Part shown: one piece after another, positions 21,985 through 30,849 of the stretch
Numbering within the stretch: position 1 is the first letter of the stretch
How the letters are laid out: every line of letters begins with the position of its first letter
Assembly (NCBI RefSeq): GCF_000016545.1
Contig: NC_009437.1
Location: forward strand, 2,906,276-2,970,275
Length of the DNA stretch: 64,000 nucleotides
DNA from: Caldicellulosiruptor saccharolyticus DSM 8903
GTDB lineage: Bacteria; Bacillota; Thermoanaerobacteria; Caldicellulosiruptorales; Caldicellulosiruptoraceae
Direction: 5' to 3'
Notes under the pieces: model-generated
Told to the model about the DNA's origin: nothing
The model's database searches: none
Seen by the model: only the letters and a program-made list of their open reading frames with translations
Position numbers and translations under genes: made by a program

Positions 21985-23169
21985 TCAAAATAGTGGTTCA
22001 AATTTTCTCTTTTCCACTGGATCTTTTTCAATAAATGCAAACTTCTTTATTATTTCATCAGTTACCTTTACTCCTAAACCAGGAATATCTCTCAGAATTT
22101 CAATATAGCCGTCTTCTACTTTTGGCATCTCAATTATAAGCTCATCACGGAGAGGATTGGGTGTTCGGTCAAACTCCATTATAAATGCATTTGGTGTTGA
22201 AGCAATAAAGTGCACATTAGCCATAAATCCTACACCAGATCCGAAAATATGTGGAGCACATTTCATATGAAATGCTGAAGCCATAGCCGCTATTTTTTTA
22301 CACTCAGAAATTCCACCTGACCTTGTTACATCCGGTTGCAAAATATCTACTGCTCTTTTTACTATAAGTTCTTTAAATCCCCATCGTGTAAACTCATTCT
22401 CACCTGCGGCAATAGGAATACTTGTAGCTCTTGATAGATATGCATAACCATCAATATCATCCGGATGCAAAGGTTCTTCCAACCAGAAAATATTATACTT
22501 TTCGAGTTCTTTTGCTACCTTCAGTGCAGTATTTAGATCCCATGGAAAATCGGTATAACACTGTCCTGCATCTACCATTAAGTCAATCTCGGGGGGCAAA
22601 GCTTCCCTTAATGCTTTTACTTTTTCTATATCATTTCGCGGATCCTCTTCCCCAATACGAATCTTAAAACCTCGATATCCTTCTTTCACCATCTCTAAAC
22701 CTTCTTTGATTAGCTCATCTATGGGTTTATCCATACCTGCACTGGCATATAATCTTATTTTCTTTCTATATGCTCCCCCTAACAACTCATATACAGGACG
22801 CTCCTGCCATTTTCCCAATATATCCCACAGGGCAACTTCTATCCCACTTATAATTGGAATTACAAAACCTTTTCTTCCCCAGTGAGCTGATCTTATATAC
22901 ATCTTTTGCCATAACTTTTCGATATCAACTGGATCCTCACCTAATAACATTGGCTTGAACCGTTCTTCTATTACCTGAACTACAGCATGGGGAACATAGG
23001 TGGCTTCTCCTACCTCTCCTATCCCCTCTATTCCTTTATTTGTAGTAATTTTTACCAAAAGAGCATTGCGTTGGAGTGTAGTTCCTCCCGACCATTTCCA
23101 TATCTCATTTTCTTTGTATCTATAAGAGAGAAGGATTGTTTCTATATTTTCTATTCTCAACTCACTCAT
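21985..23169 (-). CDS. mandelate racemase/muconate-lactonizing-type sugar acid dehydratase
   Basis: Enolase-superfamily enzyme, 394 residues. Visible catalytic elements of the mandelate-racemase subgroup: Lys in FKIRIG (about 162), metal ligands in MVDAGQ (Asp, about 195), WLEEP (Glu, about 228) and AAGENE (Glu, about 254), and the His of CAPHIFG (about 305). Members with this layout mostly dehydrate aldonic or aldaric acids to 2-keto-3-deoxy acids. The DapA-family aldolase in the same operon would split such a product. The exact acid (galactonate, fuconate, rhamnonate or similar) cannot be told from sequence alone. Confidence 0.88.
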   Translation of the reverse strand: MSELRIENIETILLSYRYKENEIWKWSGGTTLQRNALLVKITTNKGIEGIGEVGEATYVPHAVVQVIEERFKPMLLGEDPVDIEKLWQKMYIRSAHWGRKGFVIPIISGIEVALWDILGKWQERPVYELLGGAYRKKIRLYASAGMDKPIDELIKEGLEMVKEGYRGFKIRIGEEDPRNDIEKVKALREALPPEIDLMVDAGQCYTDFPWDLNTALKVAKELEKYNIFWLEEPLHPDDIDGYAYLSRATSIPIAAGENEFTRWGFKELIVKRAVDILQPDVTRSGGISECKKIAAMASAFHMKCAPHIFGSGVGFMANVHFIASTPNAFIMEFDRTPNPLRDELIIEMPKVEDGYIEILRDIPGLGVKVTDEIIKKFAFIEKDPVEKRKFEPLF

Positions 23170-23194
23170 CTTGTATTGATTCCTCCCCTTTTCC

Positions 23195-24049
23195 TTATTC
23201 TTTTACAGCGCCCATTGTAAATCCTTGAACAAGATATTTTTCCATTAAAAGAAACACTATAACACCTGGTAGACATGCAATTATAGAACCTGCCATTATT
23301 TGTCCCCAATTTATTCGACCGTGTTCACCTTGCATCATGGCAATTCCAACAGTAATTGTGCGCATTTCCTCACTTCTTGTAAGTGTGAGAGCAAAAAGAT
23401 ATTCCTGCCACGCAAGTACAAATGCAAACATTGCTACTGCAACTACACCTGGTAAAGCAAGCGGCAAGATAATTCGAAACAAGATTTGTAATCTCCCGCA
23501 TCCTTCTATCCTCGCTGCTTCTTCTAACGAAACAGGTATAGTATCAAAGTATCCTTTTAACATCCATGTACAGAAGGGAAGAGTAAACGTAGAATAAGCT
23601 ATTAACAATGCCCAGTAAGTATCTATTAAACGCAATTTATTCATAATTGTAAATAGAGGAATTGCCAAAAGCATACCGGGAAATATCTGGACAATTATTA
23701 ATACAATCGAGAAAAGAAATCTACCTTTAAAGTTAAATCGAGAAATTCCGTATCCTGCAAATACGCTTACAAGAGTACCTATCAGCATGTTAAGCAAAGC
23801 TACTATCAAGCTGTTTTTTAAATAGTAACTAAAATAAGTATCATTCCAAATACCTACATAGTTACTAAAAGAGAAGCTACGGGGAAGTAATTTGGGAATT
23901 GTTAAAAATATTTCATCTGGTTGTTTGAAAGAAGTTGAAATCATCCAGAAAAAAGGAGAAAGATTAACAATACTAATGATAATTAATATGATATACACCA
24001 CCGTTAGCGTTAACTTTTTTCTTTTTTGTTGACTTTTTAGCCAGCTCAT
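23195..24049 (-). CDS. sugar ABC transporter permease, MalG type
   Basis: A 284-residue inner-membrane permease of the locus B importer. A first membrane segment lies at about 15-35 and the EAA loop near residue 175 (LEEAARIEGCGRLQIL, then LPLALPG); the C-terminus (KYLVQGFTMGAVKE) is typical of MalG. GGTGAG stands directly before the ATG. It follows the MalF-type gene by 19 bases. No ATPase gene is present, as in locus A. Confidence 0.93.
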   Translation of the reverse strand: MSWLKSQQKRKKLTLTVVYIILIIISIVNLSPFFWMISTSFKQPDEIFLTIPKLLPRSFSFSNYVGIWNDTYFSYYLKNSLIVALLNMLIGTLVSVFAGYGISRFNFKGRFLFSIVLIIVQIFPGMLLAIPLFTIMNKLRLIDTYWALLIAYSTFTLPFCTWMLKGYFDTIPVSLEEAARIEGCGRLQILFRIILPLALPGVVAVAMFAFVLAWQEYLFALTLTRSEEMRTITVGIAMMQGEHGRINWGQIMAGSIIACLPGVIVFLLMEKYLVQGFTMGAVKE

Positions 24050-24068
24050 CTTCTTCTCACCTTACCCT

Positions 24069-24950
24069 TTACTCATTTGCCATCAGTCTTTTTACATATA
24101 CATAAATTGGCCCTACCATTAAAATGAGCATTATTGTGGCCACTGCTGATGCATAACTTACTTGAAATGACTGTAAAAATAATTCATAGCTGAATACCGG
24201 CATCGTCAATGTTGCAGTGCCAGGACCACCTCTGGTCATAACTTGAATAATATCAAATTGATTAAAATTCCATATAGAAGTCAAAATTGCAGTAATTAAT
24301 GCTATATTTTTTACTGACGGAATGGTTATATAAATCAACTTGTGAAAACCACTTGCTCCATCCACTTCTGCTGCTTCATATAAGTCCTTACTAATTGATT
24401 GAAGCCCCGCCAAAATTACTAACACTACAAAGGGAATTGCTTTCCATAAAGCAGCTACAACAACTGCACCAAATGTCAAATGTGGGTCCCCCAACCATGC
24501 TTTGTAAGTCTTTATAATATGAAACTTCCATAATAGATAATTGATCAATCCATATTGCTCAGAGTATAACCATTTCCAAATTATGGCCGCTATTGAATTT
24601 GGAATTAACCACGGAATCAAGATAAGAGTTCTGAAAATTTTTCTACCTTTAATGTCTGTGTTAAGTAATAAAGCAATGAAAAAACCTATAATCATTTCTC
24701 CTATTAAGATAATTATCGTCCATAAAACAGACTGTTTAAATGAAATCCAAAAAAGCGGGTCATGGAGCAAATTTATATAATTCTGTAATCCTATAAATTT
24801 AGTGGGTCTAACAATTAGTAAGTTTATGTTCAAAAAACTATTAATAATTCCTGTAACAAGGGGATAAATAAGAATGACTACTATTAAAATTGCAGATGGC
24901 ATAATTAAAAGATATGGTGTAAGTTTTTCACTCCGCAGTAATTTTACCAT
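24069..24950 (-). CDS. sugar ABC transporter permease, MalF/UgpA type
   Basis: A 293-residue permease with an N-terminal membrane segment at about 12-34, four or five further segments, and the EAA loop near residue 190 (LYEAAEVDGASGFHKL, then TIPSVKN). The motif TRGGPGTATLTMPVFSYE after it is shared by UgpA/MalF-type proteins of CUT1 importers. Start supported by GGAAGGTGG. It forms the transmembrane pore with the next gene. A hairpin separates it from the solute-binding protein gene upstream. Confidence 0.93.
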   Translation of the reverse strand: MVKLLRSEKLTPYLLIMPSAILIVVILIYPLVTGIINSFLNINLLIVRPTKFIGLQNYINLLHDPLFWISFKQSVLWTIIILIGEMIIGFFIALLLNTDIKGRKIFRTLILIPWLIPNSIAAIIWKWLYSEQYGLINYLLWKFHIIKTYKAWLGDPHLTFGAVVVAALWKAIPFVVLVILAGLQSISKDLYEAAEVDGASGFHKLIYITIPSVKNIALITAILTSIWNFNQFDIIQVMTRGGPGTATLTMPVFSYELFLQSFQVSYASAVATIMLILMVGPIYVYVKRLMANE

Positions 24951-24986
24951 CTTTCCACCTTCCCTTAATGCACATTATAACTTCTG

Positions 24987-25026
24987 TGGGGGTAGAGTAA
25001 TTATGTTTAAAGCTCCTCCACCCCCA
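24987..25026 (-). terminator. intercistronic hairpin after the solute-binding protein gene
   Basis: TGGGGGTAGAG (24987-24997) pairs with CTCCACCCCCA (25016-25026), with one G-U pair, in the gap between the binding-protein stop and the permease start. There is no strong T-run after it on the minus strand. It parallels the hairpin at 2101-2133 in locus A and probably lowers permease expression relative to the receptor. Confidence 0.6.
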
Positions 25027-25044
25027 CCCATTTCCTATCTCTTT

Positions 25045-26403
25045 TTACTTCATCCTATGAAGTTGTTCTAAGGCGTCATGAAGTTCTTTTAGTCCTTGTT
25101 GAACATCTTTTTGCCCCATCAACATCTGTTGAATAGTCTTTCCTACATAAAGTGCCTTAAATGTTTCCCATTTTGGATCCATTGGTGGAATGACTGAATA
25201 TTTTGTTCCCTCAATGAACGGTTGCAGCAGCGGTTCGTAAGTCTTTTTTGCATACTCAATATAACTCTTTGTCCATAACAGAGAGTCGGCACCTTTACAG
25301 TATGCTTCAGCATATGTCAAACCATTTGGCATTTTAGTAGTGTAAAGGAAGTATAGGTATTGCCAACTTTCTTTTTTCTTTGTAGAAGCCTGCAAAATAT
25401 TGAAGGTGTTTGGATAACCTCTTGAAGCTCTTCCACCTGGACCAGCTACCATCAAAGCAGTTCCCCATTTTCCTTCAATCTTTGGCCCTTTTTGATGGAC
25501 TGAGCCTACAACCCATGCACCATTATACATCATCGCAAATTTTCCAGACACAAATCCATTTGTTACTGCTTCCCAATCCATATCTACTAACGTAGGTGGT
25601 GAAATTTTATATTTTCTTACTAAGTCAACCATAAATTGGGTACCTTTAACCGCTTCAGGATCAAGAAGTTTGGAAACCCATCTTTTCTGTTTTGCATCAT
25701 ATACTGAAACCTTTGCACCTGCTTGTTGCATAAAGTTAACCCAATAATCATTTGCATTTTCTGCTTGAACTGGCCAACCAAATCCCCACTGGTCAATTAC
25801 TCCATCATTGTTCAAATCCTTTGTTAATTTCATACCATATTTTACTAAGTCATCCCATGTTTGTGGTGGTTTATTGGGATCCAAACCTGCTTTCTGGAAT
25901 AAATCTTTTCTGTAGAATAACTGCCATGTACACCCTTCCTGGGGCAAACCATCTATGCGTCCCTTTTGGTTAGTCACAATTTTCAATGCAGCAGGCAGAA
26001 AACTTTGAAGCATACTCTTTGGAATCATGTCAGTTATATCTGCTAATGCACCAATGTCTCTTAGATATGCTACCATTGGCGGGTTACAAATTACAATATC
26101 AGGTGCTCGACCACCCATGATAGACGTCATGAGCTGAGATGGGGCATCTGTCCAGCTTACCCTTGTTTCTTTAATCTGGATGTTTGGATACTTCTTCTCA
26201 AACGCTTTTATAGATTCTTCTAATACTTTCAGCATACCGGGTACCCAAGTGGTGTGGAAAAATTCAATTGTCACTTTCTTTTGAGTAGAAACCTTTTGTG
26301 ACGTCGAAGAAGTTTTACTGAATGTATACACTCCCAAAATGCTTAAGGTAAATACTACAAGCACCAAACAAGCAATTAACTTTTCAAGCATTTTCTTCTT
26401 CAT
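25045..26403 (-). CDS. sugar-binding protein of ABC transporter, family 1
   Basis: A 452-residue extracellular receptor. The signal peptide covers about residues 1-30 (MKKKMLEKLIACLVLVVF then a hydrophobic core) with no lipobox Cys, and is followed by a Ser/Thr-rich linker. The mature domain shows family-1 features, for example SIMGGRAPDIVICNPP and GFVSGKFAMMYNGAWVVG, the hinge region common to UgpB/MalE-like proteins. GGGGAGG precedes the ATG. It lies directly upstream of its two permeases. The substrate is unknown; the operon content suggests a galactoside or a sugar acid. Confidence 0.92.
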   Translation of the reverse strand: MKKKMLEKLIACLVLVVFTLSILGVYTFSKTSSTSQKVSTQKKVTIEFFHTTWVPGMLKVLEESIKAFEKKYPNIQIKETRVSWTDAPSQLMTSIMGGRAPDIVICNPPMVAYLRDIGALADITDMIPKSMLQSFLPAALKIVTNQKGRIDGLPQEGCTWQLFYRKDLFQKAGLDPNKPPQTWDDLVKYGMKLTKDLNNDGVIDQWGFGWPVQAENANDYWVNFMQQAGAKVSVYDAKQKRWVSKLLDPEAVKGTQFMVDLVRKYKISPPTLVDMDWEAVTNGFVSGKFAMMYNGAWVVGSVHQKGPKIEGKWGTALMVAGPGGRASRGYPNTFNILQASTKKKESWQYLYFLYTTKMPNGLTYAEAYCKGADSLLWTKSYIEYAKKTYEPLLQPFIEGTKYSVIPPMDPKWETFKALYVGKTIQQMLMGQKDVQQGLKELHDALEQLHRMK

Positions 26404-26458
26404 AATAATCTTACCTCCCCTATTTTTATTTTAATTTTTAATTACTGCCTTGATTCAT

Positions 26459-27349
26459 TTAAACGTTTAAGCCAGTTTCCTCACTTAAGAGATTTTCCAA
26501 CGCATTTCGCATCTTCTCATATATCCTGCTGTATTCACTTGTATTCGGTAGAGGAACTACTACCTGTTTGTGAGGACCTACTTCAAAACCACGAATAGAC
26601 ATCGCTATTCTGTAACCCACAGGGAAAGGAAATTTCTCTATTAGTTTTACTATTTCTGCAACTCTGAACTGTAACTCTTTTGCTTTTTGATGGTCGTTGT
26701 TTTCAAATAGAGAATATATTTCGGTTACTATTTCCGGCACAACTGCCGCCATTCCACTCATGCTCCCTGAGCATCCCATGTACAAAGCAGGCAAGAGTAT
26801 GTCATCATTTCCTGTCATCACTGAAAAATCTTTTTTATGCTTACGCGATAAAATAATGTAATACATTAAATTTTGCATACTGCCACTGCTGTCTTTTATG
26901 CCTATTACTTTCTCATGTAAGATCAACTTTTCTATTACACCAGGCGGCAATCTATTCGTACGAAATGGAATGTCATATAATACTACGTTGATAGGAATTT
27001 TCTCTAAAACCTGAAGATAAAATTGATATATTTCCTCCTCTTTCAATGGAACATAGTAAGGGGGAGAAATAACTACAGCAGGACACCCTTTACTTGCTGC
27101 AAATTTTGCTATCTTGAGAGTATTTTCAACACAACTCGAACATGCACCAGGTACTACTGGTACTCTACCTTGCGCTTCCTGGGATACAATCTCAATAACT
27201 TTGCAAATATACTCTACTGAATGATGAAAGAATTCTCCTACTGAACCTGTTGGGAAGAGACCTTTTATTCCTTTTTCAATTAGAAAGTTAACAATTTTCC
27301 GAAGTTCGTTTTCATTTATTTCGCCATCTTGAGTGTAAGGTGTAACCAT
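26459..27349 (-). CDS. DapA-family aldolase/lyase
   Basis: Schiff-base aldolase of the DHDPS/KDG-aldolase superfamily, 296 residues as marked. The Lys nucleophile lies in VIGIKDSSGS (about 150), the catalytic Tyr in VVLYDIPFRTN (about 125), and the substrate loop is GLFPTGSVGEF. In this operon it would cleave a 2-keto-3-deoxy sugar acid to pyruvate and an aldehyde. The start is uncertain: the family's first strand continues upstream in frame (TLKGPFAAMVTPY), but no ATG, GTG or TTG is available there. Either ATG at 27349 gives a slightly short protein, or a rare ATT start is used behind AAGGGGG. Confidence 0.85.
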   Translation of the reverse strand: MVTPYTQDGEINENELRKIVNFLIEKGIKGLFPTGSVGEFFHHSVEYICKVIEIVSQEAQGRVPVVPGACSSCVENTLKIAKFAASKGCPAVVISPPYYVPLKEEEIYQFYLQVLEKIPINVVLYDIPFRTNRLPPGVIEKLILHEKVIGIKDSSGSMQNLMYYIILSRKHKKDFSVMTGNDDILLPALYMGCSGSMSGMAAVVPEIVTEIYSLFENNDHQKAKELQFRVAEIVKLIEKFPFPVGYRIAMSIRGFEVGPHKQVVVPLPNTSEYSRIYEKMRNALENLLSEETGLNV

Positions 27350-27445
27350 TGCTGCGAAAGGTCCTTTTAGAGTAAAAATGAGAATCGCCCCCTTTTTATA
27401 TAAAAGTAACCACTGGTGAAAGTTAGTAAATAGGTTTAATGTATA

Positions 27446-27472
27446 TTCATATTTATGAACAGTATACGTATA
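27446..27472 (-). promoter_or_regulatory. palindromes downstream of the locus B promoter, candidate operator
   Basis: TTCATA-TT-TATGAA (27446-27459) is immediately followed by the 10-base palindrome TATACGTATA (27463-27472). They lie about 12-39 bases inside the predicted transcript, a position where a repressor would block elongation or open-complex formation. The IclR-family protein encoded in the operon is the obvious candidate ligand. Confidence 0.5.
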
Positions 27473-27490
27473 TATGAATCTTTTACTTTA

Positions 27491-27519
27491 AGTATAATGT
27501 ATTTTTATTTTCATGTCAA
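27491..27519 (-). promoter_or_regulatory. sigma-A promoter of locus B
   Basis: On the minus strand TTGACA (27514-27519) and TATACT (27491-27496) are separated by exactly 17 bases. This is close to the consensus and is placed about 135 bases upstream of the aldolase gene, the first gene of the locus. It would produce a long leader containing the two palindromes. Confidence 0.75.
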
Positions 27520-27702
27520 GAGTTTTTTAAAGGTGTTCCTCGAATAGGTGTAGAGATATTTACCTCAGCGAAAGAATGTGCGAAGATAGTGGGGAAAAAC
27601 TCATAAAAAGAGTTGAGGCTGCCTCTATCCTGATATGAATATAATTTAAAAAAAGTGAAAAATTTCCTTCAAAAGAAACACCAAAAACTACCAAAAGAAA
27701 GT

Positions 27703-29001
27703 TAAAATAAAATTGTGTCCATTGTAGAATTAGTATTGAAATAATTATAAAAAGAGATTTCATGATTATGGTTAAAAATTAAATTTTTGGAGCTGGCAAA
27801 AATATAGCTATCGAACAAGTGCTAAATATATATTGCTCTAAAGATAATCCTACTCGCCCAGCTTTAAAACAGCTTTTGGAAAACTTGCTCGATTGCTTTA
27901 TGTTATCAGAAAGAACTGTTTACCTTGCTAAAAACGAAAACGATAAAGGCAATGGTTTTTACGGCAGAAAACTTGCAACACCTGTTGGCAGCCTTGAAAT
28001 TTCTGTTCCTCGCACACGCTCTGGTAACTTTCGACCTTCCATTCTCCCTGACCGCTACAAAAGGGTTGACAGCTCATACACTGACCTGCTCATGTCTTTA
28101 GTCGCCAATGGTTACTCAGAAAGTTCTCTTGTCCAAACTCTTAAAAGCATGAATCTGCCTTATTCTGAAGACGAAATCGAAAAAATCAAAAACGATCTTA
28201 AAAACGAGCTTCAACTTTTCAAACAAAGAGAACTTCCTGAAAGTGCTTTTGCTCTTATCATTGACGGTTACCATTGCGAAATTAAAGATAACTCAAAAGT
28301 TAAACAAGCTACTTGCTACGTCGTGCTTGGCATTGATTTAGAAGGCAAAAAAGATATCTTCGGTATCTACACTTTCTTCGGCAAAGAAAACAAAGCCGAT
28401 TGGATGAGAGTCTTTGACGACTTAATTACAAGAAGTCTTAAAAAAGTCTTAATAGTTGTAAGCGATGATTTTCCAGGCATTATCGATGCTGTTAGACTCG
28501 CTTATCCCCTTGCCGACCATAAGCTTATTCACCTTCAACGCAATGTCAGAAAACATATGGCAAAAGATGATGCTTCCGTTTTCAACAAAGAGCTTGATAA
28601 ACTAAGAACTTCCTCTGCTGATTTTGACGAAGCTATTTCAAAGTTCAAACTTCTTTGTGAGCAATACTCCTCAAAATATCCTCGATTCATAAAAGGTATT
28701 TGCGAAAAAGCAGAGTTCTATCTTGCACATATGAGGTATCCTGAAGATTTAAGAAAGTACATTTATACTACTAATGCTGTAGAAAGCGTAAACAGTATGA
28801 TTGAAAAGATAAGAATAAACTCCGGTGGTTATTTTCAATCTGTAGAAGTTTTAGAGATAAACATATATTTACAAAGAGAAAACTTGCGTCGAGGCAAGTG
28901 GAAAAACGGAGTACCTATTCTTAAAAAATGTAGTTACAATATATTACAGCTCTACAATATACGCTATTGATGTGGAAACACAAAATTCTTGACAAGTCTC
29001 C
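27703..29001 (+). mobile_element. IS256-family insertion sequence
   Basis: The element is about 1.3 kb, the normal size of the family. The ends were estimated from imperfect inverted repeats: AAAATTGTGTCCATTG near 27709-27724, and, on the other strand near 28969-29001, a segment containing ATTTTGTGTTTCCA. The right boundary is also marked by the point where the integrase frame loses homology (about 29001). No target duplication was established because the left flank does not contain the missing integrase end. Confidence 0.65.
27819..28970 (+). CDS. IS256-family (mutator-type) transposase
   Basis: A 383-residue DDE transposase. The catalytic residues are in LIIDGYH (first Asp, about residue 151), VVSDDFPG (second Asp, about 213) and NAVESVNSMIEKIR (Glu, about 322). 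The marked GTG start at 27819 is doubtful: family-like sequence (IFGAGKNIAIEQ) continues in frame upstream to a TGA near 27756 without a standard start codon. A nearby ATG in another frame ends at TAA after a few codons. The element may therefore carry a small 5' frameshift. The gene is otherwise intact and looks recent compared with the decayed copy at 13.7-15.1 kb. Confidence 0.9.
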   Translation: MLNIYCSKDNPTRPALKQLLENLLDCFMLSERTVYLAKNENDKGNGFYGRKLATPVGSLEISVPRTRSGNFRPSILPDRYKRVDSSYTDLLMSLVANGYSESSLVQTLKSMNLPYSEDEIEKIKNDLKNELQLFKQRELPESAFALIIDGYHCEIKDNSKVKQATCYVVLGIDLEGKKDIFGIYTFFGKENKADWMRVFDDLITRSLKKVLIVVSDDFPGIIDAVRLAYPLADHKLIHLQRNVRKHMAKDDASVFNKELDKLRTSSADFDEAISKFKLLCEQYSSKYPRFIKGICEKAEFYLAHMRYPEDLRKYIYTTNAVESVNSMIEKIRINSGGYFQSVEVLEINIYLQRENLRRGKWKNGVPILKKCSYNILQLYNIRY

Positions 29002-29814
29002 AGGTGGTACAGGAATTGTTCTTATACCTGCTGCTGTTTTGGGTTCTTGGAACGCTAACATCGTTTTTGTTGGCAGGCTCTTGTCATATGTTTTTATTCT
29101 TCTGAGTGACCTTTTTATTGTTATTGTTCCCTCTTTAAGATTTACACAATCCCATTTCAAAACGAGAAGCTCACCAAGTCTAACACCGCTTGCAAGAGCC
29201 AGCAAAAAAGCTGGTTTTAGTCTTTCACCTTCCAAGGCAGCTACAAACCTTTTCTGCTCTTCCAATGTTAAAACTCTAATTTCCTTTTTGGTCTTTGCTT
29301 TCGGCAGCGTTGTTGCTTCACTTACATTCCTTACTACTAACCCATTTTTTAAAGCTTGGTCTAAAGCTGAGTGCAATATAACATGAATATGTTTTATAGT
29401 TGACAAAGAAAGTCCACTTTCATGTTTGGAGTTGTACAATGCTTGCAGGTGTTCAGGTCTTAAATCCTTGAGTTTATAATGTCCAATAGAAGGAACAATA
29501 TGATTGTTGATAAGACTTTCATAGTCTTGGAAAGTTGAAGGTCGCAATGTCTGTTTTTTATATTCCCAAAGCCAAGTATTAAGCCAGTCTTTGACAAGCA
29601 TTCTTGCAGGGTCAACATATATTCCATTTGCTAAGTCGTTCAGTGCTTTGGCTATCTTGTCGGCAACTTCCTGTCTTGTCTTGCCATAGAAATACTGCCG
29701 TTTTTGTCTGCCGTTTTCATCTCTTCCTATGGTGATTTGACCACACCAAAGCCCATCTTTTCTTTTGTATATGCTGCCTTCATTATTCCCTCTCTTTTTT
29801 GTTTTGGTAGGCAT
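28921..29814 (-). pseudogene. phage-type tyrosine integrase, 3' end removed by IS256 insertion
   Basis: The N-terminal AP2-like arm-binding domain (NNEGSIYKRKDGLWCGQ), the SAM-like core-binding domain (about 60-165) and the beginning of the catalytic domain are present, including the first active-site Arg in ASGVRLGELLVLKWD. Homology stops after GIRTIPVPP (about 29002), where the insertion sequence starts. The HxxR and Tyr motifs are missing, so the protein cannot recombine DNA. The start at 29814 is chosen for its GAGGTG site and because it follows the Uma2 stop codon by one base; an earlier in-frame ATG exists at 29841 within the Uma2 gene. Confidence 0.88.
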
Positions 29815-29815
29815 T

Positions 29816-30397
29816 TTATAACACCTCTTTGATTTGGGCAAAGTCTATTATAAGGTCTTCAAAAATACCAACCTTGACCTTGTCACTGAAGGTGTAAGCT
29901 TCTGGTGGCAAGTAATCTTCATTGTCTTTAAGTCTATATACCAAGATTGTTTGATTTTTAGGGTTGACAATCCAGTATTCTTTGACCTTAAATTGTGTAT
30001 AAAGATTGAGTTTTCGGATATAGTCATGCGAAAAATTGCTCTCAGATACAACCTCAATTATCATCTCAGGAACTCCAACACAGCCTTTATCAGTAAGCTT
30101 TCTCTTGTCGCAAATAATTGAAATATCAGGCTGAACAACGTTTGTTGCTTGCTTTTCATCCTGTCCTTCCTTTGTTAGGACAACATCAAATGGAGCTGTA
30201 TATATTTCGCAAGGTTTTTTACTTACTTTAAGATAGTTATTTATTACTGTTGTCAACTCCACCACTATTTTCTGATGTTTTCTTGAAGGTGCAGGGCTCA
30301 TATCATAAATGACACCATCAATAAGTTCTACCCTTGCGTCCTCTGGAAACCCAAGATAGTCTGCATAAGTGTAAACCTTAGGTATTCTTTCTTCCAT
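29816..30397 (-). CDS. Uma2-family putative restriction endonuclease
   Basis: A 193-residue PD-(D/E)XK-fold protein. Family landmarks: the N-terminal YTYADYLGFPEDARVELIDG, the Asp of VVQPDISIICD (about 105), the Glu of PEMIIEVVSESN (about 122) with the Lys in VKEYWIVNP. Uma2 proteins are abundant in cyanobacteria and thermophiles, and their biological role is not settled. The ATG overlaps or abuts the TAG of the small gene upstream (ATTTAGATGG), and its own stop abuts the integrase start, so the three genes appear translationally coupled. Confidence 0.85.
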   Translation of the reverse strand: MEERIPKVYTYADYLGFPEDARVELIDGVIYDMSPAPSRKHQKIVVELTTVINNYLKVSKKPCEIYTAPFDVVLTKEGQDEKQATNVVQPDISIICDKRKLTDKGCVGVPEMIIEVVSESNFSHDYIRKLNLYTQFKVKEYWIVNPKNQTILVYRLKDNEDYLPPEAYTFSDKVKVGIFEDLIIDFAQIKEVL

Positions 30398-30652
30398 CTA
30401 AATCACCTTCTTTGTTGTATTCTTTTGAGTTTCTGTAATAAACTGTACTGGTAAAATAAATCTAATAAACTTACTAAATTTTTTTAACAAATCAAATACA
30501 AGAGTCTCTAAAGAATCTACCAAACCATCTGCAACTTCAAGTCTTTGTGTAATTAATTCAATATATTTTCTAAATTTTTGAATCCCTAACGAGCTTTGCA
30601 AAGCTAACAAGTTGACAAGGGATTTCAATGATAATGTTTCCTTTTTGTACAT
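30398..30652 (-). CDS. small helical protein of unknown function
   Basis: Up to 84 residues, mostly amphipathic helix (LVNLLALQSSLGIQKFRKYI, then LEVADGLVDSLETLVFDLL). No family was recognised. The ATG at 30652 has no ribosome site; a TTG at 30631 behind AAAGGA would give a 77-residue product and is a reasonable alternative. Its stop codon touches the start of the Uma2 gene, so it is probably a co-expressed partner or leader cistron of that gene. Confidence 0.55.
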   Translation of the reverse strand: MYKKETLSLKSLVNLLALQSSLGIQKFRKYIELITQRLEVADGLVDSLETLVFDLLKKFSKFIRFILPVQFITETQKNTTKKVI

Positions 30653-30787
30653 TATACTACTAAATAAATATAAGTGAAACTTTTTTGTCGATTTCTCAGA
30701 TTTGAAGAGTTATGACAAAGTAAAGCTAATAACGAAACATTAATATCATTAATTAAAATTTCAAATTCAAATATAGTACAACAACAA

Positions 30788-30820
30788 AGGGGCTCGTTAT
30801 TAGACAGCTAACAAGCCCCT
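30788..30820 (-). terminator. hairpin terminator after the GH4 gene
   Basis: AGGGGCT pairs with AGCCCCT at the base, and the arms extend through TTGTTAG/CTAATAA with a small bulge. On the minus strand the stem is followed by a T-rich tail (TTTGTTGTTG). It lies about 30 bases beyond the GH4 stop. Confidence 0.75.
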
Positions 30821-30849
30821 GATGGTTATTTTTAAAATTGTTGTAATCC

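Noticed and set aside
27560..27763. 67-codon open frame on the minus strand left of the IS256 element
   Set aside because: Low-complexity hydrophobic composition, no ribosome site, and it crosses the likely insertion-sequence end.
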